The translations under genes were made by a program, and so were the position numbers. A model generated the notes under the pieces. That model was not told the origin of the DNA. It searched no databases and was given only the letters and a program-made list of their open reading frames with translations. A stretch of DNA of 39,179 bases from Oscillospiraceae bacterium (GTDB lineage Bacteria; Bacillota; Clostridia; Oscillospirales; Butyricicoccaceae): assembly GCA_015068285.1 (NCBI GenBank), contig SVKW01000003.1:1-39179 (forward strand). Direction: 5' to 3'. Position 1 is the stretch's first letter. Every line of letters begins with the position of its first letter. This document shows positions 1 to 7,543 of this stretch, piece after piece.

Positions 1-1
1 C

Positions 2-406
2 GCAGTTATCACACTTTGCATTCTTCTTTTCGGTCACCTTCTCATCGGTATGTTTACAACAACTGAAGCTCTCATCGACCTTGCAGTAAGAATGCTCCGC
101 GTTATGGCTATCGGCTACATCTGCGTAGCTGTAACACAGTGCTTCGGCGGCGTAATGCGCGGCGCAGGTGACACAGTCACACCAATGTGGGTTTCCATCA
201 TCTCCACAATCATTCTCAGAATCCCAACAGCTTACATAATCGCTTACTTCACAAGAAGCGCAGAGTTCCCACATGGCAATCCGATCGCTCTCTATGCTTC
301 CCTTATGGTTTCATGGACTCTCGGTGCGGCAATCTCCGCTGTTATGTTCAAGATAGGCAAGTGGAAGAAGAAAATGATGAATCGCGACAATGTCAACGCA
401 TTCTAA
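2..406 (+). CDS. MATE family efflux transporter, C-terminal part (5' end outside window)
   Basis: This is the C-terminal third of a multidrug/toxic-compound extrusion (MATE) transporter, an inner-membrane cation-coupled drug exporter. The open frame already runs at the window edge (AVITLCILLFG...), so the ATG at 50 in the ORF track is internal. The motif GVMRGAGDT followed by a proline-rich helix (SIISTIILRIPTAYI) is typical of MATE transmembrane segments 10-11. Three hydrophobic segments remain, and the protein ends in a basic tail (KIGKWKKKMM). A terminator follows directly. It is the first of three MATE proteins in the window. Only the family can be assigned, not the substrate. Confidence 0.85.
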   Translation, partial: AVITLCILLFGHLLIGMFTTTEALIDLAVRMLRVMAIGYICVAVTQCFGGVMRGAGDTVTPMWVSIISTIILRIPTAYIIAYFTRSAEFPHGNPIALYASLMVSWTLGAAISAVMFKIGKWKKKMMNRDNVNAF

Positions 407-418
407 TTGAAAAAGAAC

Positions 419-452
419 AAAGGCACGCTGTTATAGCCGTGCCTTTTCTTGT
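419..452 (+). terminator. Rho-independent terminator of the first MATE gene
   Basis: AAAGGCACG pairs with CGTGCCTTT around a 10-nt loop, followed by a T-rich stretch, 12 nt after the stop codon. The -35 box of the next gene sits in its T-rich tail. Confidence 0.8.
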
Positions 453-477
453 ATTTTAATAATATCTGTGATAAAAT
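449..477 (+). promoter_or_regulatory. Promoter of the methyltransferase gene
   Basis: TTGTAT, 17 bp, TAAAAT. Predicted transcription would start near 484, downstream of the ATG at 449 used in the ORF track, which supports the later start at 503. Confidence 0.55.
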
Positions 478-502
478 AAGAAAAAATTTTGCGAGGAAAA
501 CA

Positions 503-1102
503 ATGACAGATAAAGAGATTTTATGGGATAACCGCCTTAAAATAAATACAAGCGGCAGGGATGAGGAAAATGCCGATGAATACCGTTTTCCCTATGAGCC
601 TACGCCGTACTGTGTCCTTGAACGCCTTGCCGACAGCGGCTTTATCGGCGAAAACGATACTTTGCTCGACTATGGCTGCGGCAAGGGAAGGGTGGATTTT
701 TTCCTTGCACATAAATGCAAGGCGAACACCATAGGAATTGAATATGACGAGCGGATTTATAAAATTGCACTTGAAAATCAGAAAAGCTCCCCTTTGGAAT
801 CAAGGTTTGTCCTTGCAAATGCCGAAAAATATCAGGTGCCTTACGATGTCACCCGCTGCTATTTCTTCAACCCCTTTTCGGTGGAGATACTCCATAAAAC
901 AATGGCAAGAATAATCGAATCATATTATGAAAGCCCGCGGGAAATCATGCTGTTTTTCTATTACCCGTCGGACGAATACATATCATACCTTATGACAGTT
1001 GACGAGCTGGAGTTTTACGATGAAATCGACTGCTCTGATTTGTTTGAAAATGACAGCCGTGAACGAATCATGATTTTCACCCTGCCGTATTTTGAGATGT
1101 AA
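503..1102 (+). CDS. Class I SAM-dependent methyltransferase, substrate unknown
   Basis: A 199-residue cytoplasmic protein. Motif I of the Rossmann-fold methyltransferases is clear at residues 54-63 (LLDYGCGKGR), and an acidic residue (E80 in IGIEYD) sits where the ribose of S-adenosylmethionine is bound. A post-I region follows (FVLANAEKY), then CYFFNPFS in the position of the usual substrate-side motif. The start at 503 was chosen because GCGAGGAAAAC lies just ahead of it and because the upstream ATG at 449 falls inside the promoter. The gene appears to be transcribed alone. The acceptor substrate cannot be read from the sequence. Confidence 0.8.
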   Translation: MTDKEILWDNRLKINTSGRDEENADEYRFPYEPTPYCVLERLADSGFIGENDTLLDYGCGKGRVDFFLAHKCKANTIGIEYDERIYKIALENQKSSPLESRFVLANAEKYQVPYDVTRCYFFNPFSVEILHKTMARIIESYYESPREIMLFFYYPSDEYISYLMTVDELEFYDEIDCSDLFENDSRERIMIFTLPYFEM

Positions 1103-1128
1103 GGGTATTTTTTATTGTGCAGTTTTTG

Positions 1129-1157
1129 TTGCAAAAAATGCTGTAATGTGATATAAT
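1129..1157 (+). promoter_or_regulatory. Promoter of the second MATE gene
   Basis: TTGCAA, 17 bp, TATAAT, about 50 bp ahead of the ATG, with a GAGGAAAC ribosome site just before the start. Confidence 0.7.
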
Positions 1158-1207
1158 AACATAGTAAATAATTAACTATCTTAACAATCTCGGAAAGAGG
1201 AAACAAA

Positions 1208-2569
1208 ATGGCAACTCAGATCAAAGACTTCACAAAGGGCAACATTTCAAAACAGCTTGTAGTGTTTGCCTGGCCGCTGTTTTTGTCAAACCTCCTGCAG
1301 GTCGTCTACAACATGGTGGACATGGTTGTGGTAGGGCAGGTGCTTGGCAAAGCAGGGCTTTCGGCTGTGGCTGTCGGTGGCGACGTCACACACTTTTTAA
1401 CATTCATTGCGATGGGCTTTTCCAATGCAGGGCAGGTCATCATCGCACGTTACATAGGCTCAAAGCAAAACGATAAAATCGCAAAATTCGTCGGCACAAT
1501 GTGTTCCTTCCTTATGTGCTGTGCCATAATTCTCAGCGTAGTCGGTCTGCTTTTCCAGAACACCATACTCACATGGATGAACACTCCGGAAGAAGCATTC
1601 GCAGGCGCTGTCGGATATTCCACAATCAGTATGGCAGGTCTTGTGTTCATTTACGGCTATAATATGGTCAGCGCAATCCTCCGCGGCATGGGCGACTCCA
1701 AGCATCCGTTTATCTTCATTTCGATGGCGGCAATTATGAATCTCGTCCTCGACATCGTGCTGGTAGCCTATATGGATATGGGCGCGGCAGGCGCGGCTAT
1801 CGCAACAGTATTTTCGCAGGCTGTCAGCTTCATTGCCTGTGCTATCTTCCTCTATAAAAACCGCAAAAGCTTCAGCTTAGAGGCAAAAATATCCGATTTC
1901 ACCCATTGGAACAGAGAAATGCTTGACGATTTAGTCAAACTCGGCGTGCCAATGGCTATCAAGTCGGCAGCTGTTCAGGTTTCCAAGCTTTTCGTCAACT
2001 CCTGGATCAATTCCTACGGCGTTGCAGTTTCGGCATTCGCAGGCATCGCAAACAAGCTGGCAAGCGTTGCAAACCTTGTTTCCAATGCCCTCAACACAGC
2101 AGGCTCCACAATGGTAGGGCAGAATATCGCCGCAGGCGAGTTTGCGCGAGTCAAAAAGGTACTCAAAAGCCTCGGTGTTATCACAATTTCCATCGGTACG
2201 ATCATTTCGGTATTCGTCTGCCTGTTCCCACAGCAGGTGTTCGGTATATTCACAAGTGATGAAGCCGTTCTTGCCATCGTCGACGGCTACCTGCCTATCG
2301 CGGTATTGCTTTTCTACGGTGCGGCGCTGAGAGCGATAATGAACGCCCTCATCAACGGCTCAGGCGACCATAAAATGAACTTTGCAACGGCAATCCTTGA
2401 CGGCATCGTAATGCGAATCGGTCTTGCAATTCTGTTCGGTTTGGTCATGGATATGAAGCATTACGGCTTCTGGCTGGGCGATGCTCTCGCAGGCTTCACG
2501 CCGTTCTTCATCGGCATCTGGTTCTATTATTCGGGCAAATGGAAAGATAAGGCAATCAGAAAACAGTAA
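1208..2569 (+). CDS. MATE family efflux transporter
   Basis: A full-length 453-residue MATE transporter with about twelve hydrophobic segments arranged as two six-helix halves. It starts with the family's cytoplasmic helix (KDFTKGNISKQLVVFAWPLFLSNLLQVVYNMVDMVVVG is the family's first-helix region). Internal signatures include AILRGMGDSKHP at the end of the first half and NALINGSGDHKMNF in the second. It probably exports cationic or metabolic compounds using a sodium or proton gradient. It has its own promoter and terminator, and a good ribosome site (GAGGAAAC) fixes the start. The neighbouring gene at the window edge belongs to the same family, but a methyltransferase and a terminator separate them, so they are not one operon. 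Confidence 0.92.
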   Translation: MATQIKDFTKGNISKQLVVFAWPLFLSNLLQVVYNMVDMVVVGQVLGKAGLSAVAVGGDVTHFLTFIAMGFSNAGQVIIARYIGSKQNDKIAKFVGTMCSFLMCCAIILSVVGLLFQNTILTWMNTPEEAFAGAVGYSTISMAGLVFIYGYNMVSAILRGMGDSKHPFIFISMAAIMNLVLDIVLVAYMDMGAAGAAIATVFSQAVSFIACAIFLYKNRKSFSLEAKISDFTHWNREMLDDLVKLGVPMAIKSAAVQVSKLFVNSWINSYGVAVSAFAGIANKLASVANLVSNALNTAGSTMVGQNIAAGEFARVKKVLKSLGVITISIGTIISVFVCLFPQQVFGIFTSDEAVLAIVDGYLPIAVLLFYGAALRAIMNALINGSGDHKMNFATAILDGIVMRIGLAILFGLVMDMKHYGFWLGDALAGFTPFFIGIWFYYSGKWKDKAIRKQ

Positions 2570-2573
2570 AAAT

Positions 2574-2604
2574 AAAAGACCACTCATACGGGTGGTCTTT
2601 TTTA
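2574..2604 (+). terminator. Terminator of the second MATE gene
   Basis: AAAAGACCAC / GTGGTCTTTT hairpin with loop TCATACGG and a T-run. It is nearly identical, loop included, to the terminator after the next gene. Confidence 0.85.
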
Positions 2605-2868
2605 TATGAAAAAATATTTAGGTGGTAAAAAACAGTGAAAAAACCTTCAAAACTGCACGATTTTGTCGAAAATAAGTAAAAAATTATTTTTTACCGTATA
2701 TTTCTGTATGTAAATTACATTCATAAAAACAAAGGACACTGAAAAAGGGCATAAACAGTGTGGTTTATCCAAAAAATACGGTGGTTATTTGTGCATATAG
2801 ACGATGGAATTGTTTGAAAATTATGAAGAAGTCTGAAAAAAACGGCAAAAACTGTCCGGATGAAGTTA
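2605..2868. other. AT-rich intergenic stretch with a short dyad
   Basis: No credible gene. It holds an AT-rich palindrome, GTAAAAAA-TTA-TTTTTTAC at 2676-2694, of unknown role. The short ORFs here (2760-3035 plus; 2721-3029 minus) have no ribosome site and overlap the signal peptide region of the next gene. Confidence 0.4.
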
Positions 2869-2896
2869 TTGACTGTTGTGGGGTTTGTGGTATAAT
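2869..2896 (+). promoter_or_regulatory. Promoter of the orphan secreted protein
   Basis: TTGACT, 16 bp, TATAAT with an extended -10 (TGG before TATAAT). The AAAGGAGGAAAC ribosome site follows shortly after, so a strong housekeeping promoter is likely. Confidence 0.75.
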
Positions 2897-2928
2897 CGGT
2901 CACAATCAATTCAAAAGGAGGAAACAAA

Positions 2929-3993
2929 ATGAAAAAACTCATCTGCACAATTCTCGCCATCTGCATCATGTTCACCATCGTTCCGCTGGAGGCAATCGCT
3001 GCACTGAAGTCGCTGGGCACTATCAACACCTTTAATGAAAACCTCAGCTATGACCAGTATAATGCGCTGCGCAAGGGCGATTACAAGGCGGTCCAAAAAA
3101 GCGGCACATGGTATTATCAGTTTACAACAGACAAGCATACGCTGCTGGTAAAGGCATCTGCATTTGCAAATCCTGTGAAAAATGATTATACCGGACTCAA
3201 TGAAAAACTTACGAAGGGTGTGGCAAATACAACAACCAGCACAACACCGAGTTACGTGTATAAGGAACAGAGTGTGAGAAAAATAATGCCTCTGAGAAAT
3301 TCTCATTATTCAAGACCGTTGGGAGATGAACATATGCCTTTTAATGAGTATTCCACATATATTTCCTATATGAAATTTATGTCATCACTCTCAGGCAATA
3401 AAATCACGTTGCAGGCAGAAAAGAATGGCCATGTGCTGTTTAAGTATTCAGCTAAAGTCCGTGGCAATTCCAGAATGCTCACAGGTACAAATTACAGAAC
3501 ACCGTTCAATGCAATCGAATACAAGGAAGCCCTTGAAAGAACCATCTCCAATTCGGTAGGCAATACAATTACACCGACATTTACAGTCTCTATCGATAAG
3601 ACGGGCTCAAATAAGATTCTTCTCAAGGAGTTTTTCTATAAGAACAAAGGTGTTGTAAAGGAAAAGAATAAGGTAGATAGACTTATTGACATCGCAGTTA
3701 CAACAGGCAAGCTGACAGTTGAAATGGCAGCAAAGGATGTTGGAATTGTCGATTCGCTGTATGACATTTTGAAGCAGGGAATCTCCCTTGATGAAAAGGG
3801 TGGAACATATTCGGAAACAAAGAGTTATCCGTTGTCCAAAAATTATAAGAATAAGGACTACAAGGTGTTGAGGGGCAGCTTCAGATCGCCTGTCGACCTT
3901 AAAAAGCATGAGGACTATTTCGAAGTTAATCTCAACCTTAATAAGACTCCGGCATCAGGCACTAAAATCTCTGTAAAGTTCAGCGCGAAATAA
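2929..3993 (+). CDS. Secreted protein of unknown function
   Basis: I do not recognise this 354-residue protein. It starts with a clear Sec signal peptide (MKKL, a hydrophobic core to about residue 20, cleavage likely near EAIAA). No cysteine follows the cleavage site, so it should be released or cell-surface bound rather than a lipoprotein. The mature part is lysine-, serine- and threonine-rich, without obvious internal repeats, catalytic motifs or a sortase signal. The C-terminus (FEVNLNLNKTPASGTKISVKFSAK) looks like alternating beta strands. Expression signals are strong. Near-identical terminators stand just upstream and just downstream, which may mean that the gene arrived as a cassette. 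Confidence 0.75.
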   Translation: MKKLICTILAICIMFTIVPLEAIAALKSLGTINTFNENLSYDQYNALRKGDYKAVQKSGTWYYQFTTDKHTLLVKASAFANPVKNDYTGLNEKLTKGVANTTTSTTPSYVYKEQSVRKIMPLRNSHYSRPLGDEHMPFNEYSTYISYMKFMSSLSGNKITLQAEKNGHVLFKYSAKVRGNSRMLTGTNYRTPFNAIEYKEALERTISNSVGNTITPTFTVSIDKTGSNKILLKEFFYKNKGVVKEKNKVDRLIDIAVTTGKLTVEMAAKDVGIVDSLYDILKQGISLDEKGGTYSETKSYPLSKNYKNKDYKVLRGSFRSPVDLKKHEDYFEVNLNLNKTPASGTKISVKFSAK

Positions 3994-3995
3994 CA

Positions 3996-4025
3996 AAAAG
4001 ACCACTCGTACGGGTGGTCTTTTTT
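3996..4025 (+). terminator. Terminator of the orphan secreted gene
   Basis: AAAAGACCAC / GTGGTCTTTT with loop TCGTACGG and a T-run. It differs by one base from the terminator at 2574. Confidence 0.85.
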
Positions 4026-4034
4026 ACAGTAATA

Positions 4035-4094
4035 AGCCTTCCCCTTGAGGGGAAGGTGTCAGCAAAGCTGACGGATGAGGTGTAGCCGTAGGCG
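4035..4094. repeat. Double-hairpin intergenic repeat, CCTTCCCC type
   Basis: Hairpin 1 is CCTTCCCCTTGAGGGGAAGG and hairpin 2 is GTCAGC-AAA-GCTGAC, followed by GGATGAGGTGTAGCCG. Same family as the copies at 7447 and 23463. Confidence 0.85.
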
Positions 4095-4124
4095 TCTAAA
4101 TAATTAACGGTATCATATAATATC

Positions 4125-4787
4125 CTACTTCAATATCTTCCGTACAACACCCTCGTCCACATCGGGGAAAAGCCTGCATATATGGTCAAAAATCCTATCG
4201 TATGACTCGCTCGGCTGACATTTATACACATTCTGTGTAAAAAACTCGCCGAACTGCTGTTCAAATGTGGCATAGCGGGCCACGCCCCAGCCGTAAACCT
4301 TGCCCTTTTTGTCCTTCATATATTCAAAATCGGTCGTCGTCACATAGCCCTGCATCTGCAGACGGGTGATTATTCCGTCAAAGCCCTTTTTGCCGTTTCG
4401 TCCGAAACCGCTCAACTCCTTGAGATTTTTTGACAGCAGGGAAGGATGCTTTTCAAGCACCTCGCACACCTGCCTGTCGTTATAGCTTGCAAGCCCGTCA
4501 TCATAGCGTGCATCGTGGTCATATCCGTCTCTGCGGCAGTTAGCAAAATCACAAATCCAGTCGCGGCTGATGAAAACCGCCTTGCCCCTGAAAAACTTGC
4601 CGTAAGCACAGCCGGTTTCTCTTATAACAGGACCTTTCCACTCCCACGGACCATCGTTTTCGCCAAACCACAGGGAAGGCTCACACAGCTCCTCAATGGA
4701 AAATCCCCTTATCTCATTTTTGAAAAAGGGCACAAAACCCCATTTTTCCACAAGGGCAATAATGTCCGCCTTTGAGCGTATGACCAT
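4125..4787 (-). CDS. AlkZ-related winged-helix protein
   Basis: A 220-residue cytoplasmic protein resembling the group annotated as AlkZ-related, distant and shortened relatives of the AlkZ/YcaQ DNA glycosylases built from tandem winged helices. Assignment is from memory of the family's look: an early FKNEIRGFSIEEL region, CAYGKFFRGKAVFIS, and a middle part suggesting a helix-turn-helix (LKELSGFGRNGKKGFDGIITRLQMQGYVTT). The last resembles a regulator-type winged helix in which a divergent sub-family member is read. A glycosylase active site is not evident, so repair activity is unproven. The start has AAAGGATG ahead of it and a good promoter. It is transcribed alone. Confidence 0.6.
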   Translation of the reverse strand: MVIRSKADIIALVEKWGFVPFFKNEIRGFSIEELCEPSLWFGENDGPWEWKGPVIRETGCAYGKFFRGKAVFISRDWICDFANCRRDGYDHDARYDDGLASYNDRQVCEVLEKHPSLLSKNLKELSGFGRNGKKGFDGIITRLQMQGYVTTTDFEYMKDKKGKVYGWGVARYATFEQQFGEFFTQNVYKCQPSESYDRIFDHICRLFPDVDEGVVRKILK

Positions 4788-4810
4788 AAAAACACATCCT
4801 TTCTGATTGG

Positions 4811-4839
4811 ATTATAGCACAAAGTCGCATATAATGCAA
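4811..4839 (-). promoter_or_regulatory. Promoter of the AlkZ-related gene
   Basis: On the minus strand TTGCAT, 17 bp, TATAAT, ending about 25 bp before the start codon. Confidence 0.65.
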
Positions 4840-4850
4840 ATTGCATATAT

Positions 4851-4899
4851 GCCTCCCTTGCCTAAAGGGAGGGGGACCACGTTAGTGGTGGAGGGATAT
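4851..4899. repeat. Double-hairpin intergenic repeat, CCTCCCTT type
   Basis: Hairpin 1 is CCTCCCTTGCCTAAAGGGAGG and hairpin 2 is ACCAC-GTTA-GTGGT, followed by GGAGGGAT. Its partner copy is at 9269. Confidence 0.85.
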
Positions 4900-4940
4900 G
4901 TTATTGTTTTGATATATGTACTGCAACCTGCCAACACCAC

Positions 4941-4968
4941 AAAAAAGACCGCCATTACAGCGGTCTTA
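4941..4968 (-). terminator. Terminator of the alarmone synthetase gene
   Basis: AAGACCGC / GCGGTCTT hairpin with a run of six T on the minus strand, directly after the stop codon. Confidence 0.8.
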
Positions 4969-4975
4969 AATATTA

Positions 4976-5734
4976 TTATCTGTCCTTTATCCTGCGGAAA
5001 TATGAGCTCATTTCGTCGGCAAGCCCCGAAAGACGATTGAGCATACGGGAATAATCCTCCAGCATTTCGTCATTCAGCCCCGATTTATAGACGATATCGT
5101 GGTCGATTTCGCTCCAGCCTTCCTCGAAAAGAGTACGCCCCTGAATTTCAATATAATGCCCCTTGTACTTGACGATATAATGAAGCGAGCGGTAAATGCC
5201 GTCGGTGATTATGTCGATTTCCTTTCCGTCATAAATCTTGGTGTCGCCCGTGCGCTTGTACGCTCTCGGACGCTCAGCAAGATAATAATGGTCGGGATTT
5301 TCGTCAAAATCAGCCAGTCTGTCCTTGATATAAAGGTCAGGATTGTTTTCAAAAATCCCCGTCAGATACTTGTGGAAATGCACCCAGTCCTCGCGGTAGA
5401 GGAAAAGCACACGGATTCCTATAAGGTCGGTGACGAATTTATAATAATTGGTGTGGTCGAGCATGGCGAATTTTTCGGGATTTTCCAGCTTTTTGCGGAC
5501 AACCTTTTCGAGCAGATTGTCGGCATCCTTGATGCGGTAACGGTAGGAATGAATGCCTGCAACATCTATTTCATAGAGATAGTCGTCGATGAAGTTTTTA
5601 ACTATATCACGCAGGTCCTTTTCAAGCCTCTTGTAATTATAATAGATAAGCCCAAGTTCCTCCCAGGTGATATCAGCTCTGATAAGGTCATCTTCGGTAA
5701 AGTTATATGTCGATAAAAATGTCTGCTTGTCCAT
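4976..5734 (-). CDS. Small alarmone synthetase (RelA/SpoT domain only)
   Basis: A 252-residue GTP pyrophosphokinase-family protein that should make (p)ppGpp from ATP and GTP/GDP, the stringent-response signal. The synthetase core is visible: DLIGIRVL near residues 103-110, YRSLHYIVKYKG near 181-192, EIQGRT near 196-201 and WSEIDHDI near 207-214. There is no HD hydrolase, TGS or ACT domain, and the length fits the stand-alone RelP/RelQ class. The ORF track starts at 5767, but a TATAAT box lies at 5770-5775, so that ATG would sit at or before the transcription start. The ATG at 5734, preceded by AAAGGCAGGGA, is the better choice. The gene is monocistronic. Confidence 0.87.
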   Translation of the reverse strand: MDKQTFLSTYNFTEDDLIRADITWEELGLIYYNYKRLEKDLRDIVKNFIDDYLYEIDVAGIHSYRYRIKDADNLLEKVVRKKLENPEKFAMLDHTNYYKFVTDLIGIRVLFLYREDWVHFHKYLTGIFENNPDLYIKDRLADFDENPDHYYLAERPRAYKRTGDTKIYDGKEIDIITDGIYRSLHYIVKYKGHYIEIQGRTLFEEGWSEIDHDIVYKSGLNDEMLEDYSRMLNRLSGLADEMSSYFRRIKDR

Positions 5735-5769
5735 ATTTATCCCTGCCTTTGCGAGATTTTCATACATAT

Positions 5770-5798
5770 ATTATACCATAAGTTTGAGTCGATTACAA
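5770..5798 (-). promoter_or_regulatory. Promoter of the alarmone synthetase gene
   Basis: Minus strand TTGTAA, 17 bp, TATAAT. It overlaps the immediate upstream side of the track's start codon and therefore argues for the start 33 bp further in. Confidence 0.7.
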
Positions 5799-5811
5799 CT
5801 GAAATATCAAT

Positions 5812-5838
5812 GCAGGGGACGGCGACCTCGGTGTCACG
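5812..5838. repeat. GC-rich single-hairpin repeat (AGGGGACGG variant), decayed
   Basis: Reads GCAGGGGACGGCGACCTCGG followed by TGTCACG. It belongs to the GTAGGGG...CCCGC family, with imperfect pairing, and lies in tandem with the copy at 5852. Confidence 0.6.
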
Positions 5839-5851
5839 AAAAACAAAATCT

Positions 5852-5879
5852 GTAGGGGACGGCATTTATGACGTCCCGC
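5852..5879. repeat. GC-rich single-hairpin repeat (GGGACG/CGTCCC)
   Basis: GTAGGGGACGGC, then ATTTATGACGTCCCGC. The stem GGGACG/CGTCCC replaces the GGGCGGG/CCCGCCC stem of other copies, so pairing is kept. Confidence 0.7.
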
Positions 5880-5888
5880 AAAACAACA

Positions 5889-5918
5889 TAAAAAAGACCG
5901 CCCATGTGAGCGGTCTTT
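5889..5918 (-). terminator. Terminator of the M20 amidohydrolase gene
   Basis: AAAGACCGC / GCGGTCTTT hairpin followed on the minus strand by a T-run, 16 bp after the stop codon. Confidence 0.8.
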
Positions 5919-5933
5919 CGATATAACAATAAC

Positions 5934-7229
5934 TTATGCCTTGAGTTCGTCGAGGAGCTGGATGTAGCTTTCCTTTGTGAGAGGAGCCTTGAAGTTAGCC
6001 TTAACTTCGAGAGCCTTTTCAGCGCCGTTAGCGAGAAGGTCAACAACTGTCATAGCGAGCATCTTAGCTGCTGTTACGTAAGCAAGCTGCTTGTCTTCGA
6101 TTTCGTAGTTGGAGCTGTGGCCGATACCAACAGAGCCGCCAACCATAGCGTGAACAGTTGGGATAAGGTTGGAAACGTCGTTAGCTTCTGTTGTGAAGCC
6201 GGATGGGCTCTTGCCGAGCTTTTCTTCGCCGATGAGCTCTACGATATTGCCTTCAACCAAGCCCTTGAGTTCTGGGGATTCAACGGAGAAGAGGTAACCT
6301 GGGAGATTGAAAATCTTGCATTCAGCGCCCATAGCATCAGCGCCAGCCTTGAGAGCACGGTCGATCTTGAAGCTTGCATCCTTGATAGCAGGGATGGAGC
6401 GGCCGCGTACGAATGTTTCGATCTGAACGAATGCAGGAACTACGTTAACGAGAGCGCCGCCCTTTGTGATGATTGGGTGGAAGCGGATGCCGTCTTCGTC
6501 CTTGAATGTTGTACGCTGAGCGTCACAAGCCATAAGACCGATCTTAGCTGCGTCGAGAGCATTGATGCCGTTGAATGGAGCAGCAGCGTGGCTTTCCTTA
6601 CCGATGTACTGAACGATCTTTGCAACGAAGCCCATACCGCCAGGGCCGCCAGCTGTGATCTTGTCACCCTGAACAGTGTGCTGCATAATCATAGCATCAA
6701 CATCGTCAAATGCGCCCAGCTTGATGAATTCCTGCTTACCGCCGAGGTAAGAGATCTTGCCCTGCTGCATCTGTTCATTACGCCATTCAAGTTCAACGCC
6801 TTCTTCTGCAGGAACAGCCATAAGAGCAACGTCACCGTCGAGCATATCCATAACACCCGATTCCTTGAGACCGTAAGCAACACCCATGAGGGAAGCGATC
6901 TGTGCGTGGTGGCCGCAGGAGTGAGCAGCGCCAGTTACAGGGTCAGCGCAGCGGTGACCTGGGCATACAACAGCGTCAAGCTCGCCCATAACAGCGATCT
7001 TAGCCTTGTGGTCCTTACCAGGAACGTCAGCGATAACGCCTGTGAGAGCAACTTCGTCCTTATATGTATAGCCGAGTTCATCAAAAACAGCCTTTACCTT
7101 GGCAGCTGTCTTGTATTCCTTGTAGCCGAGTTCCGGCTCTGCAAAGATGCTTTCAGCGATGTTGATGATTTTGTCAGCATTCTTGTCGATAGCTTCGCAA
7201 ACTAATTTCTTCATTTCCTGAACAGTCAT
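5934..7229 (-). CDS. M20-family amidohydrolase / carboxypeptidase (M20D-like)
   Basis: A 431-residue cytoplasmic zinc hydrolase of peptidase family M20, the group that cleaves N-acyl amino acids, aminobenzoyl-glutamate or small peptides. Landmarks are VMGELDAV (residues 80-87), AHSCGHHAQ (102-110, with the metal-binding Cys-x-His of the M20D group), the catalytic pair in VPAEEG (E142/E143), a dimerisation-type insert (GKESHAAAPFNGINAL) and a late GGSVGIGHSSNYE supplying another ligand. The second half of the usual HxCGHDxH motif reads HAQ, so one customary acidic and one histidine residue are changed. Codon choice is restricted, as in the peptide importer, suggesting high expression. The gene has its own promoter, an untranslated leader of about 105 nt, an AAAGGAG ribosome site and a terminator. 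Confidence 0.85.
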   Translation of the reverse strand: MTVQEMKKLVCEAIDKNADKIINIAESIFAEPELGYKEYKTAAKVKAVFDELGYTYKDEVALTGVIADVPGKDHKAKIAVMGELDAVVCPGHRCADPVTGAAHSCGHHAQIASLMGVAYGLKESGVMDMLDGDVALMAVPAEEGVELEWRNEQMQQGKISYLGGKQEFIKLGAFDDVDAMIMQHTVQGDKITAGGPGGMGFVAKIVQYIGKESHAAAPFNGINALDAAKIGLMACDAQRTTFKDEDGIRFHPIITKGGALVNVVPAFVQIETFVRGRSIPAIKDASFKIDRALKAGADAMGAECKIFNLPGYLFSVESPELKGLVEGNIVELIGEEKLGKSPSGFTTEANDVSNLIPTVHAMVGGSVGIGHSSNYEIEDKQLAYVTAAKMLAMTVVDLLANGAEKALEVKANFKAPLTKESYIQLLDELKA

Positions 7230-7341
7230 GATAGTAAGTCTCCTTTATGATTTAAAATTATTTGTCTGTATTGACGGAATAAGTGAAATACTTTTGTGTA
7301 AAACATACAAAAGCTGTATAATTATTCACCTTCCACTTATC

Positions 7342-7369
7342 ATTATACCATAAAAATCCACCATTGCAA
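7342..7369 (-). promoter_or_regulatory. Promoter of the M20 amidohydrolase gene
   Basis: Minus strand TTGCAA, 16 bp, TATAAT with an extended -10 (TGG). The predicted leader is about 105 nt and could hold regulation, but no known riboswitch shape was recognised. Confidence 0.65.
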
Positions 7370-7397
7370 GAATTATTTTTATATTTCTCAAAGCTCC

Positions 7398-7426
7398 TTG
7401 ACAACGCATTCCATTGGGTATAAAAT
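7398..7426 (+). promoter_or_regulatory. Promoter of the phosphodiesterase/AEC transporter operon
   Basis: TTGACA, 17 bp, TAAAAT. Transcription from here would include the double-hairpin repeat at 7447 in the 5' leader. Confidence 0.6.
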
Positions 7427-7446
7427 TTATGTACCATCTCTTTTGA

Positions 7447-7506
7447 AGCCTTCCCCTTGAGGGGAAGGTGTCAGCGTAGCTGACGGATGAGGTGGTGCCG
7501 AAGGCA
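7447..7506. repeat. Double-hairpin intergenic repeat, CCTTCCCC type, inside a 5' leader
   Basis: Hairpin 1 CCTTCCCCTTGAGGGGAAGG, hairpin 2 GTCAGC-GTA-GCTGAC, then GGATGAGGTGGTGCCG. It lies between the predicted promoter and the ribosome site of the gene at 7544. Confidence 0.85.
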
Positions 7507-7543
7507 TAAATAATCCCCTACATTATATAATAAGGAGAACCCC

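Noticed and set aside
2721-3306. Minus-strand ORFs around the start of the secreted gene
   Set aside because: Cysteine-rich text opposite the signal peptide, no ribosome site.
6117-7205. 362-aa plus-strand ORF opposite the M20 gene
   Set aside because: Complete shadow of the M20 amidohydrolase; no ribosome site, atypical composition rich in Cys, Asn and Ser, explained by codon bias of the real gene.
7230-7341. Riboswitch in the leader of the M20 gene
   Set aside because: The leader is long enough, but no conserved riboswitch core or switching terminator could be identified.
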